In this document: in pieces, positions 6,652-9,315 of the stretch | How the letters are laid out: every line of letters starts with the position of its first letter | How positions within the stretch are numbered: the stretch's first letter is position 1 | Assembly (NCBI GenBank): GCA_050731755.1 | Contig: JBOHPP010000177.1 | Coordinates: 1 to 9,315 of the forward strand | DNA length: 9,315 bases | DNA from: JBOHPP01 sp050731755 | GTDB lineage: Bacteria; Methylomirabilota; Methylomirabilia; Rokubacteriales; CSP1-6 | Direction of reading: 5' to 3' | Notes under the pieces: model-generated | Seen by the model: the letters and a program-made list of their open reading frames with translations, nothing else | What the model was told of the DNA's origin: nothing | Databases searched by the model: none | Made by a program: the position numbers and the translations under genes

Positions 6652-6685
6652 CGCGGGCCGAACGCGCGTCGGCGGTCGGCCCGCG
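6652..6685 (-). terminator. 10-bp perfect inverted repeat after FBP aldolase/phosphatase gene
   Basis: Arms CGCGGGCCGA (6652-6661) and TCGGCCCGCG (6676-6685) are perfectly complementary, separated by 14 nt. The hairpin starts 33 nt after the TAG of the FBP gene. It is very GC-rich, but on the minus strand only TTCCGTT follows, so there is no strong U-tract. It may terminate transcription or act only as a 3' stabilising stem. Confidence 0.4.
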
Positions 6686-6718
6686 GCGGAGCGGCGAGGC
6701 GGTCGAAACCCGCGAGGA

Positions 6719-8233
6719 CTAGTCGATCTCTTCGGGACGGCTCCCGTGGCCGGCGCCCACGCGCGAGATCTCGCCCCGGCCGTTGTCGGCGCCGTGCCCG
6801 TTGCCGCCGAAGACGAGGGGCGGCTTCAGCTCGAACTGCCGCTCCAGGCGCGCCCGACGCTCCTTCCAACCCTCCTGGTACTCCAGCTCGTCCTCGTGCA
6901 GCGTGGCCGGCTGCTTGATCCCGTGGGCCGTGCGGAACTGGATGGCCAGCTCCGAGGCGCGCCGCCGCACCTCGTCCCACGGCGTGCCCAGCGAGAACTG
7001 GTCCGAGATGGCGCCGATCCGGCCGGCGTGGACGTTGCAGGACAACGTGATCGCCGAGATGATCGGACCCGACCAGTACGAGGTCTGGCTGTTGATGGGG
7101 ACCGGCAGGATGTGCAGGTAGTGGCTGCCCCGGCAGTCGCCCGCCACCATCGGGCAGGCGGCCCACGGCGAGGTGATCTCGCCGGGCGCCGGCCAGTCAC
7201 CCTGGGCCAGCGCCAGCAGCACCGGATCGTCCTTGCCGCCGTACGTGAAGCCCTTCTTGGTCTTGATGTTGTGCAGGCGCTCGGCCGAGCACACGTAGCC
7301 AAGCTGCTCGGCCACGTCGCGCTCGCCCCGGCTCCAGATGCGGGCCACCACGAAACGGGACGACCGGCAGAGGCCCTCGATGTCGTAAAGGTCCTCGGGC
7401 GCCCGGAGCCGGATGATCTTCTCCTGGAGGCCCTTGGCCAACTCCTCCATCTTGCCGTCGAGGGCCCGCTGGTCCCGAGGATGCGCCCCGGCCTCCACGG
7501 CCTGGGCCTTCGTGTCGAGGTCGACGATGTCGAAGAGGTAGCCGCGTTTCATCTTGGAGGCGGCGATGACGAGCCCGGTGTTGAACCGCGGCAGCAGGTA
7601 GGCGCCGGTGGCGTAGTAGTTGAAGGCCATCGGCTCGGTCTTGTCGCAGAACGACAGCAGCACCGTCTGGGAGGCGTGGTCCTTGCGGACCGGCAGGGGC
7701 AGCGTCACCGTGGCCGGCCCGGCCCCGCGGAGGTTGCCGGTGAACGCATCGGCCACCAGGTCCTGGCCCGGCCCGTAGAGACCGAGCTCCGCAGCTTTGC
7801 GCGCGCCCTCGTGCAGCGCGTCCCACATGAGCTCGTCGACGACGCTCTGGTCCACCGCCTCGTCGAGGATCCCGGTGACGGCCACATCGTCGCCGGTGTG
7901 GGTCACGATCAGCGACGAGAACATCAGCTTGCCCTGGCTGACGTTGTTCTCCAGCACGAACCGGGCGATCACCGCCTTGACCTCGTCGGCGGCGACGACA
8001 TGCCCGCCGACGCCGCCCACATCGGCCTTGGTGGCCTTGATGTAGCGCTGAACCAGCGCCGGATCCCGGCTGAAGACGTAGGACTTGTACGAGAAGATGT
8101 TCGGGGTGTTGGTGACCGCGATCTTCTCGGTTACTGTGGGGGGCAGGTCGGCGAGATTGTCCTTGGACTGGTGGTAGTCCGCGAGCGTGGGGGTCCCCTT
8201 GCCGTCAGCCACGCCATATCGCTTGCCTGCCAT
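6719..8233 (-). CDS. Fructose-1,6-bisphosphate aldolase/phosphatase (class V FBPase)
   Basis: Encodes 504 residues of the bifunctional archaeal-type gluconeogenic enzyme that condenses triose phosphates to FBP and dephosphorylates it to fructose 6-phosphate. Metal-binding residues appear in KADVGGVGGH (Asp71, His78) and THTGDD (Asp115, Asp116). The segments LGLYGPGQDLVADAFTGN and RGAGPA are family signatures. The Schiff-base lysine is Lys334 with Tyr331 (FTYGGKDDPV), matching Tyr-x-x-Lys of archaeal enzymes, and Tyr452 (LEYQEGW) matches the other catalytic Tyr. MRGSHY-type GDCRGSHY follows. Archaeal members are about 380 residues; this one has about 67 extra at the N-terminus and a Gly/His-rich tail. 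ATG 8233 has GAGGAGG 5 nt upstream; the frame continues to 8305 but without a better start. It is transcribed divergently from a SorC-family regulator. Confidence 0.93.
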   Translation of the reverse strand: MAGKRYGVADGKGTPTLADYHQSKDNLADLPPTVTEKIAVTNTPNIFSYKSYVFSRDPALVQRYIKATKADVGGVGGHVVAADEVKAVIARFVLENNVSQGKLMFSSLIVTHTGDDVAVTGILDEAVDQSVVDELMWDALHEGARKAAELGLYGPGQDLVADAFTGNLRGAGPATVTLPLPVRKDHASQTVLLSFCDKTEPMAFNYYATGAYLLPRFNTGLVIAASKMKRGYLFDIVDLDTKAQAVEAGAHPRDQRALDGKMEELAKGLQEKIIRLRAPEDLYDIEGLCRSSRFVVARIWSRGERDVAEQLGYVCSAERLHNIKTKKGFTYGGKDDPVLLALAQGDWPAPGEITSPWAACPMVAGDCRGSHYLHILPVPINSQTSYWSGPIISAITLSCNVHAGRIGAISDQFSLGTPWDEVRRRASELAIQFRTAHGIKQPATLHEDELEYQEGWKERRARLERQFELKPPLVFGGNGHGADNGRGEISRVGAGHGSRPEEID

Positions 8234-8247
8234 GCGCGCCTCCTCGT

Positions 8248-8263
8248 CCCGACTAGGGTCGGG
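8248..8263. promoter_or_regulatory. Inverted repeat in the FBP gene leader
   Basis: CCCGAC and GTCGGG are perfect 6-bp arms around TAGG, 15 bp upstream of the FBP start codon and just before its ribosome binding site. It could be an operator for the divergent regulator or an mRNA hairpin that affects translation. Only position and symmetry support this. Confidence 0.3.
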
Positions 8264-8289
8264 TCGCAACGAAATCGGTGATGCCTCGG

Positions 8290-8318
8290 AGAATAACGAG
8301 TACACTGGGCCCGGTCAA
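8290..8318 (-). promoter_or_regulatory. Candidate sigma-70 promoter of the FBP aldolase/phosphatase gene
   Basis: On the minus strand TTGACC (8318-8313) is separated by exactly 17 nt from TATTCT (8295-8290). Matches are 5/6 and 4/6. Transcription would start near 8283 and leave a leader of about 50 nt. The imperfect palindrome ACTGGGCCCGGT (8304-8315) lies in the spacer and touches the -35, a typical site for repressor binding. On the plus strand TACACT (8301-8306) could be the -10 of the regulator gene, but no good -35 was seen. Confidence 0.5.
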
Positions 8319-8332
8319 GCAAGAACTTTACG

Positions 8333-9315
8333 ATGGTGAAATTAATTTCTCAACGACCGCGCGAGCTGAGGCAAATGGTCCAGTGCCTGGAACTCTACTA
8401 TCGCCAGGGGCGGAGCCAAAAAGACATCGCCAGCGCCCTGGGGGTGTCGGCGGCCACCGTCTCCCGGCTGCTCAAGCGGGCCTTCGACGACGGGCTGGTG
8501 CGGGTGGAGTTGGACCTGCCCCGCACCCAGGATCTCGAGACGGGGCTGGTCGAGCGGTTCGGCCTGCGCGATGCCGTGGTGGTGGCCGCCGGGGGCCGGG
8601 CCGACGTCAGGGAGGAACTGGGTGTCGTCGCCGCCGCCTACTTCGAGAAGGTGGCCAGCAACGGCCTCCGGATCGGCCTGTCTTGTGGATTCACCCTGTA
8701 CCAGACGATCCGGTCCCTCCGCGAGCGGCGCTTCCGCGACCTGGCCCTCTACCCCCTGAGCGGCGAGAGCACCCTGAAGCTGGTCGACCTCTCACCCAAC
8801 ACCCTGGTCGGGATGATGGCCGCCAAGTACCGGCCCCCTGTGACGGCGTTTGCCCTGCCCGTCCACCATCTAGTCTCCTTGCGTGAGATCGAGCGGGTGC
8901 GGCGTCGCCTCCTGCGGGACCCCGAGGTCCGCCAGATCTACGAGGCGGCCCAGGCGGTCGACATCGCGCTGGTGGGGGTGGGCCAGATCGGCGAGCAGAC
9001 CCCGGGGTTCTGCTCGCTGGCCGAAGCCTACGGCGTCAGCGTCAAGCGCCTGCGGGAGTTTGGGGTGGTCGGGGAAATCAACTACCAGCCCTTCGACGTC
9101 GAGGGCCGGATCGTGGACCAGCCCGAGCTACGCGCGCTCATGCGCCGGCTACTGTCCGTGAGCGGCGACCGGCTGCAGGAACTCTCCCGCCGTGAGGACC
9201 GCTGGATCATCGCCGTTGCCGGGGGCCGGCCGAAGATCGATGCCGTCCGGGGCGCGCTCCGCGGACGGTTCATGAACGTCCTGGTCACCGACGAGGACGT
9301 CGCCCAAGCCGTCCT
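8333..9315 (+). CDS. SorC/DeoR-type sugar-binding transcriptional regulator, 3' end outside window
   Basis: From ATG 8333 the frame is open to the window end (327 codons), so only the last few residues should be missing for a family of about 315-340. The N-terminus has a helix-turn-helix, RSQKDIASALGVSAATVSRL (27-46). The effector-binding domain shows the SorC pattern: RIGLSCGFTLYQTI (113-126), LVGVGQIG (213-220), VAGGRPKIDAVRGAL (295-309) and LVTDE (318-322). SorC-family proteins, including CggR, bind phosphorylated sugars; CggR responds to fructose 1,6-bisphosphate. The gene is divergent from the FBP aldolase/phosphatase gene with 99 bp between the start codons, so that gene is its probable target. 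No clear ribosome binding site precedes the ATG, and an overlapping frame from 8278 is rejected. Effector and sign of control are inferred. Confidence 0.9.
   Translation, partial: MVKLISQRPRELRQMVQCLELYYRQGRSQKDIASALGVSAATVSRLLKRAFDDGLVRVELDLPRTQDLETGLVERFGLRDAVVVAAGGRADVREELGVVAAAYFEKVASNGLRIGLSCGFTLYQTIRSLRERRFRDLALYPLSGESTLKLVDLSPNTLVGMMAAKYRPPVTAFALPVHHLVSLREIERVRRRLLRDPEVRQIYEAAQAVDIALVGVGQIGEQTPGFCSLAEAYGVSVKRLREFGVVGEINYQPFDVEGRIVDQPELRALMRRLLSVSGDRLQELSRREDRWIIAVAGGRPKIDAVRGALRGRFMNVLVTDEDVAQAV

Noticed and set aside
5301..6722. 473-aa rightward ORF
   Set aside because: Antisense shadow of miaB; low-complexity Gly/Arg/His-rich composition.
6588..7166. N-terminal extension of the miaB frame
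   Set aside because: Overlaps the FBP gene in another frame, is Arg/Pro-rich, and family N-termini match the start at 6587.
6746..8281. 511-aa rightward ORF
   Set aside because: Antisense shadow of the FBP aldolase/phosphatase gene, which carries all catalytic motifs.
8278..8886. 202-aa rightward ORF overlapping the regulator gene
   Set aside because: Different frame from the SorC-family protein, no recognisable domain, Arg/Pro/Gly-rich.

Overview
The window is GC-rich (about two thirds G+C by eye) bacterial chromosome with short intergenic gaps, overlapping genes and strong G/C bias at third codon positions. The gene mix is a PaaA-like di-iron protein, PaaK, MiaB, a DUF151 protein and a bifunctional FBP aldolase/phosphatase of the archaeal type. 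This would fit an uncultured high-GC lineage such as Rokubacteria or Methylomirabilota; that placement is inference. No rRNA, tRNA, CRISPR array, insertion sequence or integrase was seen.

Layout. The 3' end of a TPR-protein gene runs rightward at 2-475. It converges on a long leftward block that fills 508-8233. In transcription order the block holds: FBP aldolase/phosphatase (8233-6719); a terminator-like inverted repeat and a promoter (6685-6618); miaB (6587-5244); a DUF151 bifunctional-nuclease-family gene (5259-4753); a GT4 glycosyltransferase (4741-3584); a small CTG-start ORF (3587-3249); paaK (3179-1869); a paaA-like gene (1872-1051); and a peroxiredoxin gene (990-508). A SorC-family regulator gene runs rightward from 8333 and leaves the window. 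The 99-bp gap between it and the FBP gene holds a good sigma-70-type promoter.

The standout is the peroxiredoxin. Its reading frame is intact on both sides of one in-frame TGA (855-853), and that TGA falls at the peroxidatic cysteine position. A hairpin with a perfect 7-bp lower stem, a bulged U, three more pairs and a 4-nt loop starts 3 nt after the TGA, which resembles a bacterial SECIS element. The best reading is a selenocysteine peroxiredoxin of AhpE-like type, which a standard gene caller would truncate or miss.

How the genes may work together. PaaK and the PaaA-like protein overlap by 4 nt and could activate and then oxygenate an aryl-CoA substrate. The peroxidase lies 60 nt downstream and could handle peroxide. 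The FBP enzyme supplies gluconeogenic fructose 6-phosphate. The divergent regulator belongs to the family of CggR, which senses FBP, so it could control that gene. MiaB, DUF151 and the glycosyltransferase look like a housekeeping run with translational coupling.
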